Below are positions 1-10,054 of a stretch of 64,000 nt of DNA, in pieces. The notes under the pieces are model-generated. The model worked only from the letters and a program-made list of their open reading frames with translations. It had not been told where the DNA came from and searched no databases. The position numbers and the translations under genes were made by a program. Location: NCBI RefSeq assembly GCF_033807575.1, contig NC_084716.1, positions 6,758,001-6,822,000 on the forward strand, in the 5' to 3' direction. Origin of the DNA: Cydia pomonella. Its lineage: Eukaryota > Arthropoda > Insecta > Lepidoptera > Tortricidae. Each line of letters opens with the position of its first letter. Position 1 is the stretch's first letter.

Positions 1-1019
1 ATTGGTCGAAAATGGCGACCGGCGGCCGGACCTGAGCTTGTATGTGTGCGTGATTTTCCTATAGTTGTGTGTACTAAGCAAATCCGTATATAGTTCACGT
101 ACGATATTTCACATGCGCATAGTGAGAGTGTGTGCGTGTATATCGGCACCGATAGCGGTTGCCTATTGGGACCGTGCGCAGTGCATGGTGGGGGTAAGTA
201 AAGCGATCCCAGCGCATAAGGTGGTAAAAATTTGAACTAACTGCGGATAGCGTCTTTAACATTTCGTACAATTATATGGCTCGAAATGAAACTTTGATTT
301 ACGATTACTCCTGAAATATTCATTTAAATTGTATGGTGTAAGGGACCATTGTAATCTGTATGAAATGCTTAATATAACTAACGTATTTATTTTGATAATT
401 GTTAATAATGTATCCATGTAAATAGCTTTGCAAATGCCACATATTACGTGATCTTTTTCTAGAAGTTAAGAATGGATATAGTAAGTTATCCTTAAAAGAT
501 AGACATTTTACATCGCGGACTTTTTTGTAGACCTATGAATGAGAAACAACCCCACCATACATTGTGTTGTTATAGCTCAAACGGATTAGGCAGCGTTTTC
601 GATTAAAGCTCCTAGCCAGCGTGATTTTTTCCGACAACATCGTTATATTTCAAACAATTTACACAAAACCTTAACAAGTTATATACTTAAGCCTTCCTCA
701 AGAATCACTCTATTGATAGATGAAAGTCGTATGAAAATCCGTTCAGTAGTTTTTAGTTTTGGAGTAGTTTTATAAGATGTAGTGAATACACGTTTTCCCC
801 TAGAATTGCGGACACTAGGTTGCGTGACAGTCGTGCACGCTCCCAATGCCGGTCGTGCCTTCCTTTATTTGCGGCGACGCCCCGAGCGAGTCTCTTTCGC
901 GCGCAAATTTAAATCGTAGCGCGTACCGTAACGTAAATAAAATATAAATAGGTGTTTTAAGAAATCATTACATTAGAGAAGAAAGATGTCTGTGATGGTG
1001 TTATGTGTTATTTTGCTAG
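1..1019. other. No gene seen; AT-rich flank with a dispersed repeat
   Basis: I find no supportable coding region here. Bases about 655-775 (around 'aagccttcctcaagaatcac' and the following 'aaaatccgttcagtagtttt') resemble a dispersed repeat that I recall as common in Lepidoptera, where similar 'CTTCCTC.AATCACTCTAT' and 'AAAATCCGTT' blocks recur. That family recognition is from memory. The rest is plain AT-rich DNA. Confidence 0.4.
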
Positions 1020-1375
1020 GGTAGGCAGTGCCTTTTTGCCTATATGGACTGCACGCCACTGGTTGTCCCGTCCTAGATCAATCCTTTGAAAATTTCATCG
1101 ATGCGAAAATTCTAAATTTCAAAGCAACATCACATCGTTTGGCAAAAATTAATCTACATTCAGCATATTCGATCATTAAACATTGCCTTTTTGTCCCAAA
1201 ATTTACTTATACACTTCGCGGAACCCATGTCTGGAAATATCCCAATTTGGTCTCAAAATTAGATACATTAGTCATAGAAACGCTCACATCTATCTTCAAC
1301 ATTCCTTTTGACGATAGATCTTGGACCCAGGCTAGCCTACTCCTAGCGAAATCATCAATAATCGGAGGTCCATCT
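1020..1375 (+). pseudogene. Non-LTR retrotransposon RT C-terminal fragment
   Basis: A + strand open segment reads HSAYSIIKHCLFVPKFTYTL then WTQASL, the pattern downstream of the reverse transcriptase core in a widespread LINE group (consensus roughly 'A..LL+.CF.iPKL.YlLR...' and 'WtQAsLPv..GGLGi'). The catalytic RT motifs and the true N-terminus are missing, and homology stops near 1375 where an unrelated acidic antisense ORF begins. It is a truncated dead copy. The clade is uncertain. A C-terminal fragment of what may be the same LINE group is embedded in the Merlin element near 27.34-27.64 kb. Confidence 0.6.
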
Positions 1376-1836
1376 ACAATATCTTGCCACTCGTCTTCGT
1401 CACCATTGTCAGTATGGCTATGGCTTTTCGTTAGAATTGCATCTGCGTCGTTTGGTGAGTCATCTTCGGAATCTGATGATGATGATAAACTTTCAGATGA
1501 CGAATCTTCAGATTTACTACTTGGAACAAAATCAGAATCAGAGTCTTCGTTGTATGTAATAATCACGTCAGGGCCTGATGATGACGATGATGGCTGTTGC
1601 TGCTTCGTTATTTCATTAGCTTGATGTGAGGTTTCAGATCCTGTTAAAGTTTTAGTTGATGACGCAGCTATTTTTTTCTTTGCCTGACTAGATTCAATCA
1701 ATTTCTGTGGCGGTGTTAAAAGCAAATCAAAAATTTTGTCTTTATCAAAAGACGAATTTAGCGAAATCATATTTGATGTTGATATGTCACTAAGAGACCC
1801 GCATCTGCTTACTGTAGTAGAATCATTAGCTGTCAT
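1376..1836 (-). CDS. Acidic Ser/Asp-rich ORF fragment, unknown
   Basis: The - strand ORF starts at an ATG at 1836 and runs about 150 codons before reading into the antisense of the LINE fragment. It is rich in Ser, Asp and Glu (runs such as SSESLSSSSDSEDDS) and includes DEDEWQDIV. Acidic Ser-rich N-termini of this style occur at the start of piggyBac-like transposases, but no DDD core follows here, so that is only a suggestion. The LINE junction probably truncated it. It could also be the N-terminus of a host nuclear protein. Confidence 0.3.
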
Positions 1837-2237
1837 TTCTTTCTTGGTATCTAATACGGTTGCCCTAATGTTTTTTATAAGGGGCAGTGCATCATTTATA
1901 GCACAATATTTTCTATTGTTATAAAAACAGAAAACGGACTTCTGCTTGTAACCGCCAAATTTTTAAACATTATTTGGTTAGGTTGACATTTGGTCACATA
2001 CTATGACTTTGGGTAATAGCTCACTATCAAAAAGTTTACTCAAACAACTTTTAAAATTCATTGCAAGTACTCAGATTTGACATTAATAAAAAATATACAA
2101 CAAGCATTTTCCAATTTGTATATAAGCCAAGACGCTTATAGGCTGTTTCTTGCAAGAACGAGATATTTTGCCATCTTACCCGTCCGTCGATTCTTTTCTA
2201 TATCTTCAAACCCAATTATTGAAATAATATCATGTTT
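1837..2237. other. No gene seen
   Basis: AT-rich DNA between the acidic ORF and the duplicated segment. A - strand reading continues the zinc-motif ORF of the duplicated segment to about 2077 (including GFEDIEKNRRTGK), but I recognise no family. Confidence 0.35.
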
Positions 2238-2760
2238 CTTTGAATATTCTAATGTGTGCAATATTGACGTCTCATCAAGACATACTACACAAGCTTTTTC
2301 TTTTATGGTGGCCGCAGGCGATTGTTTTTTTTTATAGGTTTAATTCCGCATACGTTATCAGAGTCGATTCGAAATGACCATTTGGTTTTTGTTAAGTATA
2401 TTTTTACCTGCGGCCTGCTTGAGAATATTACTCAGTGTAACATTCAATCAAGGATCTAAATATAATGCGGCGCGAAATGGTCCAGGATCTATTAGTTAGA
2501 AGTATAACTTATATAAATTTTTATGTTTCTGCTAATTGCTAAGGATAGCCTTGTGTTTAACTCGACACTTTCTAAGTAACAGTTTGTCCATATTATATAG
2601 AAATCGCTAAACGCTAGTTGTGCGTCTTGAAACAATACTGTAGATTTTTTAACAAGTTCTAATGACTGAAAGTAGGTGATTATTGGGACTTTAAAGTATC
2701 ACTATAATCACACGTTTTTCGTGTCAGTATCAAGAAAACTCCAGGTCAGAAGTTAAAATT
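2238..2760. repeat. Duplicated segment, copy A (partner 2863-3375)
   Basis: About 520 bp recurs in direct orientation at 2863-3375 with many substitutions and small indels (I judge about 85% identity by eye). Shared landmarks include 'gacgtctcatcaa.acatac', 'ggatctaaatataatgc.gc' and 'ctaagtaacagtttgtccat'. On the - strand both copies keep a short reading SFRID followed by KEKACVVC(L/F)DETS, with a CxxC pair. I do not recognise the protein. It may be the end of a gene or transposon duplicated in tandem. Confidence 0.6.
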
Positions 2761-2862
2761 TAAAGCAGTAAAAGCTTAACGCTTACACGTTTTCTAAGAC
2801 GGCCAACCCTCAGATGGCATGCTATGAAGCGGCACTTTACTTTCCAACATTTTACACCTGCA

Positions 2863-3375
2863 GAATTGAATATTCCAATGTTTACAACATTGACGTCTCA
2901 TCAAAACATACTACACAAGCTTTTTCCTTTCTGGTGGACGCAGGCGATTGATTTTTTCCCGGTTTCCTTCCGCATAGTTTATCAGGGTCGATTCGAAAAG
3001 ACCGTTTGGTTTTTTTAAGTATATTTTACTTGTGGCCTGCTTGTGAATATTACTCAGTGTAAGATTCAACCACGGATCTAAATATAATGCAGCGCGAAAT
3101 GGTCCGGGATCTATTAGTTAGAAGTATGACTTATATACATTCATGTTTTCTGCTTATTTTTAAATATAGCCTTGTGTTTAACTCGATCTTTCTAAGTAAC
3201 AGTTTGTCCATATTATATAGAAATCGCTAAACGCTAGTTGCGTGTCTTGAAGTAATACTGTGCCTTTTTTTAGCAAGTTTCAATGACTGATAGTAGGTGA
3301 TTGCTGAGAGTTTCAAATCTCACAATAATGACACGTCTTTTGTGTAAGTATCAAGACGTCTGCAAGTCTCGAATC
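2863..3375. repeat. Duplicated segment, copy B (partner 2238-2760)
   Basis: Second copy of the segment at 2238-2760, separated from it by about 100 bp. The - strand CxxC reading is kept but has an in-frame stop after DETSML. The end of the repeat, near 3375, abuts the decayed hAT coding sequence that starts at about 3387, so the duplication boundary and a transposon truncation coincide. Confidence 0.6.
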
Positions 3376-3386
3376 GTTCGTCGAAT

Positions 3387-3483
3387 TTAGTACTTGCGAT
3401 ATCTAATAGATAGTAGTAAAAAATACTTTATAATGTTTTTCCGCGTCTGTTCATCCTCCGCCTCATAATTAAAAAACATCTTA
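3387..3483 (-). pseudogene. hAT (DUF4371-type) transposase, 3' piece
   Basis: On the - strand, immediately beyond the TTA duplication of PIF/Harbinger element 1, the reading continues KMFFNYEAEDEQ then KNIIKYF. This matches the region after 'PR.RK' in DUF4371/ZMYM-like hAT transposases. Joining it across the element (with one TTA) to the piece at 7041-7640 keeps the frame: ...ARPRAR + KMFFNYEAEDEQ. The gene was therefore continuous before the insertion. It ends abruptly at the duplicated segment, so the C-terminal dimerisation domain is absent. Confidence 0.6.
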
Positions 3484-3902
3484 AGCCGCGTATCCACTAG
3501 AGGCAAACTCAGGTTGAGCAGCCTCAACTTGAAGCAAACAGCCTCAGTGTGAGGCTGCTCGCTCTGAGGCAAGGGCTTGAGCACGTTGCGGATCAGCTCG
3601 AGGCGAGTCGCCTCAGCTTGATCCAGTTCAGTTTAAAGTCAAAACGCGATGGCACCAGACGCGCGTCGTGTAGCTGCTGCTTTAATAGCAATTACCATAA
3701 TTAAAAAAAAGACGAAGAGGAAGCAACAAAAGGCTATAGAAAAAAGGAAACATCGATGGTGGATAAAAGAATTATACCGCAATAGAACTCTACATGGATG
3801 TGAGCACTTGCTATTGGACATGACGTTTGAAAATGTCGATAGCTTTCAACATTTTACACGCATGAGCACTGATGACTTTGAGTTGCTACTAACAATGGTT
3901 AA

Positions 3903-4408
3903 CCTTCCCTCAACAAGGTCCGCCTGGGTCTCATCCGGATCATGAAAGCGTCCGCCCGTGTGAAAATGTTCTGGGCGGACCCGGACCGGTTCCTGCCTGG
4001 CGAGGGCTTGACGCGAGATCGGTTCCTCCAGAGAAGCACAGAGTGCAGCCTGTTGCCAACCGTCTACGTCCCGTTTGAGCCTCGCCCCGCACGAACCGTC
4101 CGAATGCTCGATGAGCCTTTGAGGGCTCCGGTCCTGTACGGGCGTCGGAACGCCCGTCTTCTCCCGGGGCTTGAGCAGGTCCGTCGCGGGCAGCCTCGGA
4201 TTATTGAGATGGCTGCCGAAGAAGATAGCGACGGAGAAGGTGGAGTGCTCGGCCCCCTCTCGTCCAATTCTCTCTCTTTCCCTGGTAATAGGGCATCCCC
4301 CGCTGAGAGCAGTCGTACTAGTGCAGCGACCGCGCGACGCGGGGAACGGGTTGAGTGGAGTCTCCCAGTACCGACCAGTCGGTCCGGACTCTCTCTTGGG
4401 GACGTCTG
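3903..4408 (+). other. GC-rich insert inside transposase exon 1
   Basis: About 506 bp of distinctly GC-rich DNA interrupts the transposase between ...LLTMVN and PLIEKRN. A + strand frame is open from 3903 through the whole insert (about 168 codons, beginning PSLNKVRLGLIRIMKA), with GC-rich third positions unlike the host transposon. I see no poly-A, no target duplication and no recognisable domain, so I cannot name its source. A fragment of a LINE ORF or of a captured gene are both possible. Confidence 0.6.
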
Positions 4409-4693
4409 CACCGTTGATAGAAAAGAGAAATACGAATTTTCGTTGTGCTATTTCAGCAAGGGAGAGACTAATTGTAACGCTGAGATATTTAGCGACTGGT
4501 GACTCATATACTAGTCTACAATATCTGTTTAGAATATCAAAGCAGTCAATATCTAAAATTATACCACAAACTACTAACGCCATAATCGAAGTTCTAAAGG
4601 ATTATGTTAAGGTAAGTAAAACGCTATGTTATCAAATTTAAATGTTTTTAATCGAATACAATTGCCGGGTAGTGAAAGTACTATTAAGTAAAA

Positions 4694-6820
4694 TCAATTT
4701 GTTATATTGTCAAGGATTAAATGTAGAGCCTCAAGCTGGCTTGGTGTTGTTGTTGGTGGTGTTGGGGCTTGCGGACTAGGCGTGGGTGCTTGCGGGCTTG
4801 GTATGGGTGCTTGCGGGCTGGGCGTGGGTGCTTGCGGGCTTGGTATGGGTGCTTGCGGGCTGGGCGTGGGTGCTTGCGGGCTGGGCGTGGGATTATATGT
4901 TGAAGATGCGTAGGTCGATGCAGAAGCGGGCTCATTTTGATATGGCGAATATTGATGCGTAAAATATCCATAATTGCTCTGAATTCGTCCCATATCTGCG
5001 TCGAAAATGATGTCCATTATTGATTTTTTTACGTATGTTAACGTGCGGGTGTCATATTTTCTTAATTCAGATGCGACGAGTTTTCCGAAGGTATCGTACG
5101 CATCATCCCTTGTATTAAGTACATCCAAAGCATTCTGTAGCATCATGTCCTCTTCGTTTGTGTCTAAAACAGATGAGGCTTCTGGCTTCCTCTTCTTGGC
5201 CTTCCTTTTGGTACTGGCAGAGCTGGCAGTCGGCAGATCAGTGTTTGATGATAGTTGAGTTGTTGATGCCACATTAGAGTCATTCGTTTCATTATTTAAA
5301 TTTTTTTCATTAGTAGGCAGATCAGTGTTTGTAGATAGCTGAGTTATTGATGCCACATTAGAGTCATTAGTTTCATTATTTAAATTTTTTTCATTATTTT
5401 CATTAGTTTCATCATTCGTTTCTGTAGTCGCCGAGACCCCTATCGTTGATATTTCCTGTGATCAAATAATTAAATTATCATCTTATATTTACAGTTACCA
5501 TCATGTGAAGAGGAATGGCTACAACTGGCGCACGATTGGGAAAATAAATGGAACTTTCCCCATTGCATATCATCGATGGATGGTAAACATATAGCTCTTC
5601 AAGCTCCAATTAAAAGCTGTGCAGAATATATAAATTATAAAGATTATTATAGCATAGTTTTGCTTGCCTTAGTTGACGCAAATTACAATTTTATTTATGC
5701 TAACGTTGGCTGCCAAGGTCGAATTTCCGATGGCGGAGTATTCAAAAATACTGTTCTATTCAAAAAGTTAGAAAAAAATGAACTGAGTTTACCAGAGCCT
5801 CGCATTTTACAAATACCTTATGCAATTAAAGTTCCTTACATGATATTAGCCGACAAAGCATTTGCGTTAAATAATTATACAATGAAACCATTTGAAGGAA
5901 ATCCACCTTATGGGTCTTGTGAAAGAATTTTTAACTATCGACTATCCAGGGCAAGGAGAGTAGTAGAAAATGTTTTTGGAATAATGTCTTCGGTATTCAG
6001 AGTATTGCGAAAGCCAATGTTGTTAGAACCAGAAATCGCTACAAAAGTGGTTCTATCAATTGTACACCTGCATAATTTCCTGCGGAGATCTAATACATCT
6101 TCACAAATATATATGCCACCGGGATGTGTTGATATAGAAATGGATGGACATTTTCAACCAGGATCGTGGAGAAATGAAGAAACGTCATCGTTAACGCCAA
6201 TCCGCGCCGTTCCCAGAAGAGCGGCTGACCAACCAAAATCTATTCGCTTACATTTAGCTCACCATTTTATTACAAATGAAATATTACCGTGGCAAAATGA
6301 TTACTGAAAAATACTCACCAACGTTGTCTCCGATGTAGGACGTGGAGTAAATTTGTCTGATAAAAAATCGAAATGGTCGTAGGCAAACCATTTTGAAATA
6401 TATATGTCGTCTCGTCCTGTAATTGAAATAAAATATATTAATACACGAATGTATTTTTTTATGACCAGTGTTCGAAATAATAATTACGTTTAGTTTTCAG
6501 TCTGATAAGTGATAACAGTGATAACAAAAATAACGGTTTGCTAATTAATAACCTAAAAATTTTAGTTACAAGAATTCACAAAAAAAATTCCTTAATCTGT
6601 GGCAAGGCTGTTTGTGTCGTGATTTTTCTCGTCGATATGACCCTGTGAGACTGGTCATTTTCTTTTTGATAGCGTCCACTGCAATCCCTAATTTGGAACT
6701 AATATCGTTCCACGCATCCTGTTTCACATTTTTGTCGTAATTTTTTTTATTTAACGGATCCCAGAGAACACGGTGACGCTCATATAATTTTATCAGCTTA
6801 ATAGCAGTTTCGTTGTCCAT
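4694..6820 (-). CDS. Antisense MADF/SANT-like accessory protein (element 1)
   Basis: The start is ATG 6820 (MDNETAIKLIKLYERH...VLWDP), a MADF/Myb-like DNA-binding domain of the PIF/Harbinger partner protein. Exon 2 (about 6416-6319) reads DDIYISKWFAYDHFDFL between a CAG acceptor and a GTGAGT donor. Exon 3 (5455-4694) encodes an Asn/Thr-rich linker, a basic stretch (KRKAKKRK, a likely nuclear signal), a helix region, and a Pro-rich tail with six copies of a 7-residue (T/I)PSPQAP unit before the stop. Exon 1 lacks a clear donor near 6590, where GGAATTT sits in place of an expected GGTAATT-type site. Exon 3 lies wholly inside the transposase intron, and the second intron contains transposase exon 2. 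Confidence 0.7.
4766..4893. repeat. 21-bp coding minisatellite (PSPQAP units)
   Basis: Six tandem 21-bp units (+ strand 'ggtgcttgcgggct' core) encode, on the - strand, the heptapeptide (T/I)PSPQAP. The units alternate Thr and Ile at one position. They form the low-complexity tail of the accessory protein. Confidence 0.85.
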
Positions 6821-7040
6821 TGCGATCCGAGGCGACACGCCCGTCTTTATCAAATGCACGGCTCGAACTGAGGCTCCTTTGAGCACGGCAAAAAAACCGA
6901 CAAAATATGGCTCGGCTCGCGGCAACGAATTTGCCTCGTGCCGCGGCGTGCCTCAGGTTGAGGCAGCGTCTCCACTTGCGCGGCCTCGGAGTGAGGCAGC
7001 CACTCGACCTGAGGCTGCCTCTAGTGGATACGCGGCTTTA

Positions 7041-7640
7041 CGCGCACGAGGGCGGGCGGGTGCGGTAAATTCTGTTGTTGCCTCGACTTCTTCCACTACT
7101 GTTTTTGCGCTATTAAGGTTTTGCTTTATTAACTCCCCAAAAGCCGACTCATTACGGAATTGAGACAAACTCATTTTTGCATTATCAATCATTTTCACCG
7201 CTTCTGATAATATGACGTCTGACTTTTGAAGAGCCTTGCTAACTATATTTATCCTGCTTAAAATTTCGAACCAAATAAGCAGCGAACAGATGAATTTAAA
7301 CGACTTAATTTTTGCCAGTAATAAATTTGCCATATTTCTTGACTCTGCATACACTACTACACTACTACTTTCCCCACATTAAACCATAGCGCTTTTACGC
7401 ATCAACCCTGCTCTCCCATCAAGTATTTGAGAGTGGTTTAAGACTTAAAGTTAGCACGTCTCTGGCAAGTATTTGCCAACGTGCTGTTGAAGCAGAGAAA
7501 AAAACATAAATTTCTTGCACAATTGAAAAGAAATTGACAATTTCTAAAGAACATTTGGCAGCGTAATTTACTACCAAATTTAGGCTGTGTGCCGCACAAG
7601 GTACATAAAATACACGAGCGATGCGACACTCACTATTACA
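7041..7640 (-). pseudogene. hAT (DUF4371-type) transposase, 5' piece
   Basis: The - strand reading, with several stops and shifts, follows the DUF4371/ZMYM1-like hAT pattern: an HTA..LV-like region, a FFS-like block, LKPLSNT.WESRVDA, then FEILSRINIVSKALQKSDVI and a segment ending TAPARPRAR just before the TTA of PIF/Harbinger element 1. The open part is 7354-7041. The earlier part (7440-7625) contains stops in place of the expected Arg/Gln codons. It is a decayed transposase. The continuation lies at 3483-3387. Confidence 0.6.
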
Positions 7641-7679
7641 CCAAATATAATCTTTATTTATGTGTTTTAAGGTTCATTT

Positions 7680-8937
7680 CACGTTGAAAAAACAAGTTTA
7701 TATTTATATTGCAAAAAGCCGAGCCGCTCGTGGCGCGCCTTGCTTTGCTGTAATTGGCCTTCCTCGGGTTGCAGTAGCATTTGATGGACGCCTGGACCTG
7801 TGAAGGAGAGAAGTACAGTGGATCATCGTGTGTATCAACAGGCACACTGAGATAATCTCGGACGTGCTGAACGATGTCCGCTGTGTGTTGCGGGTCGGTG
7901 TCGGGATTGGGCCTGAATTGTTGCTCAAGGCTGTACTTCAGGTACGTCCGTGTCGTCCAGTAGGGGCCGAATAGTAGGGGGTTCGGGCGCCGTGCTGAGT
8001 TGTCTGCATAACCTGTGGATGGACGGAACGTGATCAGTTATGCTGTCAATGTGTGTTTCCCAGCTTGCAGCTCTGTGCTAGCTGAGTTTGTCCCTTAACA
8101 GTCACTCTAGACGATTGAGCTCAGTATTGACCGACTGAGCCCTAATCCTTTGCCACTGTTTTCTGTACCAACGCTTTTTCTCCAAAAGCGCTTGGAGCGG
8201 CTTCGGGAGAGGGGTGCGCCGGCCCGTCTGCGGGATCGTGAACTGCACCCTTGGCGCCTGAACCCTTGGCACCGGTCACACCGGTGGCATTGCGGTGGCC
8301 CGGGCTTACCTCTCCAAGGTTCGACATGAACCTTGGTGTTGATGCCGGCTAAGTCGGTGAGGTCCAGGAAGCCTGGGTTCTCACGTTCCGTCCCGGCGAG
8401 GTAGAATACGCTGCTTCCTCGTCTTCTACCTGGGGATATAAGTTTCGCATGTGATACATTACACCCCTTTTCGGCGCATGCGTCCTTGACGTCCTGCACC
8501 GTTGTTGTCGGCGGAAGGCCGCGGATAGCGGCCTTCATTGGCATGGCGGACCTCTCCGCGTGCTCGACGAACTCGAGCTTGTGGTGTAGATCCCGCTGCT
8601 CCGTGAGGTACTTCTTGACCCCAATGTATTCTACCCCGGACCTGGGGTAGAATCGGACGCCTTTTGGGCCGGCGGTCTCGATTGTGGCCGGGAACCCGAG
8701 CAGCTTGTTGATGGCCTGCACGTGTTGGCGCCAGTCCGGGAAGTCCTCGACCAGGATCTGGGGCAGCTTGTACTTGGCCGGTTGGCCTAGTCTCCTCTTG
8801 TCGCTGGCTGGTGCGCCTGTGGACGAAGAGGAAGCGGTATTAGCCTTTGGGCTTTGGCGGCGGCGATTTAGCATACGTGTCGGTACTAGCTGTCGGCGTA
8901 GGCAGCAGTACTTTACGCGACCCATATGTCACTTTTA
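7680..8937 (-). mobile_element. Jockey-like LINE, 5' part only
   Basis: Read on the - strand, the 5' end includes a run of 29 G, then ATG 8925 opening a gag-like ORF1. After a gap comes a short endonuclease-to-RT linker piece at 8000-7720 (RPNPLLFGPYW..., YSLEQQFRPNPDTDPQH, FSPSQVQASIK), typical of jockey ORF2 just before the RT core. The RT itself and the 3' tail are absent. LINEs are usually 5'-truncated, so keeping the 5' end and losing the 3' end points to a later deletion. Confidence 0.75.
8107..8925 (-). CDS. Jockey-type ORF1 (gag-like nucleic-acid-binding protein), degraded 3'
   Basis: About 190 residues fit the insect LINE ORF1 family with a pre-C2HC domain: MKAAIRGLPPTTTVQDVKDA, then FLDLTDLAGINTKVHVEPWR, and the first zinc knuckle beginning PPQCHRC. 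After that the frame is disturbed: the residues past CHRC no longer fit CCHC knuckles, and another frame reads a plausible Ala/Pro-rich linker at 8327-8142. The protein would bind element RNA as a ribonucleoprotein. It is likely non-functional. The start ATG lies 12 bp 3' of the poly-G tract on the - strand. Confidence 0.7.
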   Translation of the reverse strand: MGRVKYCCLRRQLVPTRMLNRRRQSPKANTASSSSTGAPASDKRRLGQPAKYKLPQILVEDFPDWRQHVQAINKLLGFPATIETAGPKGVRFYPRSGVEYIGVKKYLTEQRDLHHKLEFVEHAERSAMPMKAAIRGLPPTTTVQDVKDACAEKGCNVSHAKLISPGRRRGSSVFYLAGTERENPGFLDLTDLAGINTKVHVEPWRGKPGPPQCHRCDRCQGFRRQGCSSRSRRRAGAPLSRSRSKRFWRKSVGTENSGKGLGLSRSILSSIV

Positions 8938-8966
8938 CCCCCCCCCCCCCCCCCCCCCCCCCCCCC
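8938..8966. repeat. Poly-C homopolymer (29 bp)
   Basis: An uninterrupted run of 29 C on + (poly-G on the coding strand of the jockey-like element), directly upstream of its ORF1. Such a long G tract is rare in AT-rich DNA and error-prone to sequence. Confidence 0.95.
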
Positions 8967-9781
8967 TTTTAAACTCGTCTAGGGTAGCACACCTAGGGAC
9001 CCATTCAATTCGCATCCCCACCCTTTTTTTTTGTAACCACCCGTAGATTGGCGATTATTGATTTTAATAAAATGGTAGACATATTTTCTTAAAGGACTTT
9101 TATTTTGCTTTCAAATGATACCAATATTGATAGGTTACGATGATTAAGATTAGAGCTATATTTGCTTGAAACGAATTTTGCGGGAGGTGCGATTTTTTTG
9201 GCGCCGAGTGTAGTTTATAAACATTGTGGTACGACGGCCGGGCTCAACACATGACAGTTATTTTATCCAAATTCTTCTGCCAAATACAAATGTGATAAAG
9301 GTGATGTAAGCAATGAAATGGTTCTAAATGACTATATATTGATTCCACTCAGCAATCCCCAAACACATGCAGTCATCTAGAAATGTTATATAACGGACTT
9401 TCGGAGTCTGGAAAAGAGTATTGAATTTAAGTATCGACCTGAGATGTAAGATCCTCTTGCCCAAAACGTTATTGTGGCTACAATTTAGCTAAAATTTAGA
9501 ATGTTAATAAAAAAATATTATCAACAATAACAGTATTAATGTGTTAAAAAGTAAATATGTAATGCAATGCTTAGATAAATATATATTCTTATTCTTGGTC
9601 TGCTTTTATTAATATATGTGACATAAAAAAAATATAACAATAGAAATAAATAATAATAATTGTATTGCTTCATTTTAAAACTGGCTTTTTTGCATTAATG
9701 GTGGTAGACAAAAACTGAAAAAATTAATCATTATTTCTTCGCTGCATTGTTTGTAACATTATTTCATGCAATTCTTGCTTT
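8967..9781. other. No gene seen
   Basis: AT-rich DNA without a supportable ORF or recognisable repeat. A short GC-richer patch lies near 9170-9240. Confidence 0.4.
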
Positions 9782-10054
9782 CTAAACTCCTAGCTCGTTC
9801 CTTAAGTTCATCATTTTCAACTCGTGCTCTTCTATAACAAATAAATGTTCCCTATTTGCTATTTCCTTTTGTAGTTGGACCAGCTCCAATCGTGCAGTAC
9901 TTAATTGGTCCAGCTTTGCTGTGACGCTACTTTTACAAGGCTTTAACGCCTGTGACACTTTACTCTTTAATGGTTTTGGATTCCATGTTTCCCCGTTTGT
10001 TTTCACAATTTGTAATAAAAATTGATTATATAAGTTTAAAAAATATGCCGTCAT
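9782..10054 (-). pseudogene. Zeste/Myb-SANT-like C-terminal coiled-coil fragment
   Basis: The - strand reading contains AKLDQLSTARLELVQLQKEI followed by an acidic-basic helix ending LKMMNLRNELGV. This coiled-coil tail resembles those after Myb/SANT-like (Zeste-type) domains in insect transposon-associated proteins. The DNA-binding part is not present upstream, so this is a fragment. The family call is tentative. Confidence 0.35.

Larger units (their letters stand above)
3649..6307 (+). pseudogene. PIF/Harbinger transposase (element 1), interrupted
   Basis: Exon 1 starts at ATG 3649 with a basic N-terminus and the family's W-x-R and 'F..F.RMS.DDFE.LL' region, is interrupted at about 3903-4408, resumes with PLIEKRNTNFRCAIS and ends at a canonical donor (AAG|GTAAGT, exon end 4611). 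Exon 2 follows a CAG acceptor (5495-6307), joining in phase 0. It carries HCISSMDGKH (first Asp), the 'GCQGRISDGGVF' block (second acidic site), a DKAF motif and FNYRLSRARRVVENVFG (Glu). This HARBI1-like DDE family cuts and pastes DNA in the nucleus together with a Myb/MADF-type partner. Only the insert is an obvious disabling lesion. Confidence 0.85.
3481..7040. mobile_element. PIF/Harbinger element 1 (3484-7037) with TTA target duplication
   Basis: Terminal inverted repeats begin AGCCGCGTATCCACTAGAGGC at 3484 and end with the complement at 7037. The 3-bp duplication TTA flanks both ends (3481-3483 and 7038-7040), which is the PIF/Harbinger signature. The subterminal DNA is full of GAGGC/GCCTC motifs. 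Inside are a + strand two-exon DDE transposase and an antisense accessory gene whose exons alternate with it. The transposase is broken by a GC-rich insert and the accessory gene has lost an obvious first 5' splice site, so the copy is probably dead. It sits in a hAT gene whose frame is restored by removing the element. Confidence 0.9.

Noticed and set aside
4717..4971. Other-frame ORFs over the PSPQAP repeat (Cys-Gly-Leu and Ala-Arg-Lys-His repeats)
   Set aside because: Shadow frames of the 21-bp coding minisatellite. Only the PSPQAP frame joins the helix and basic region of the accessory protein.
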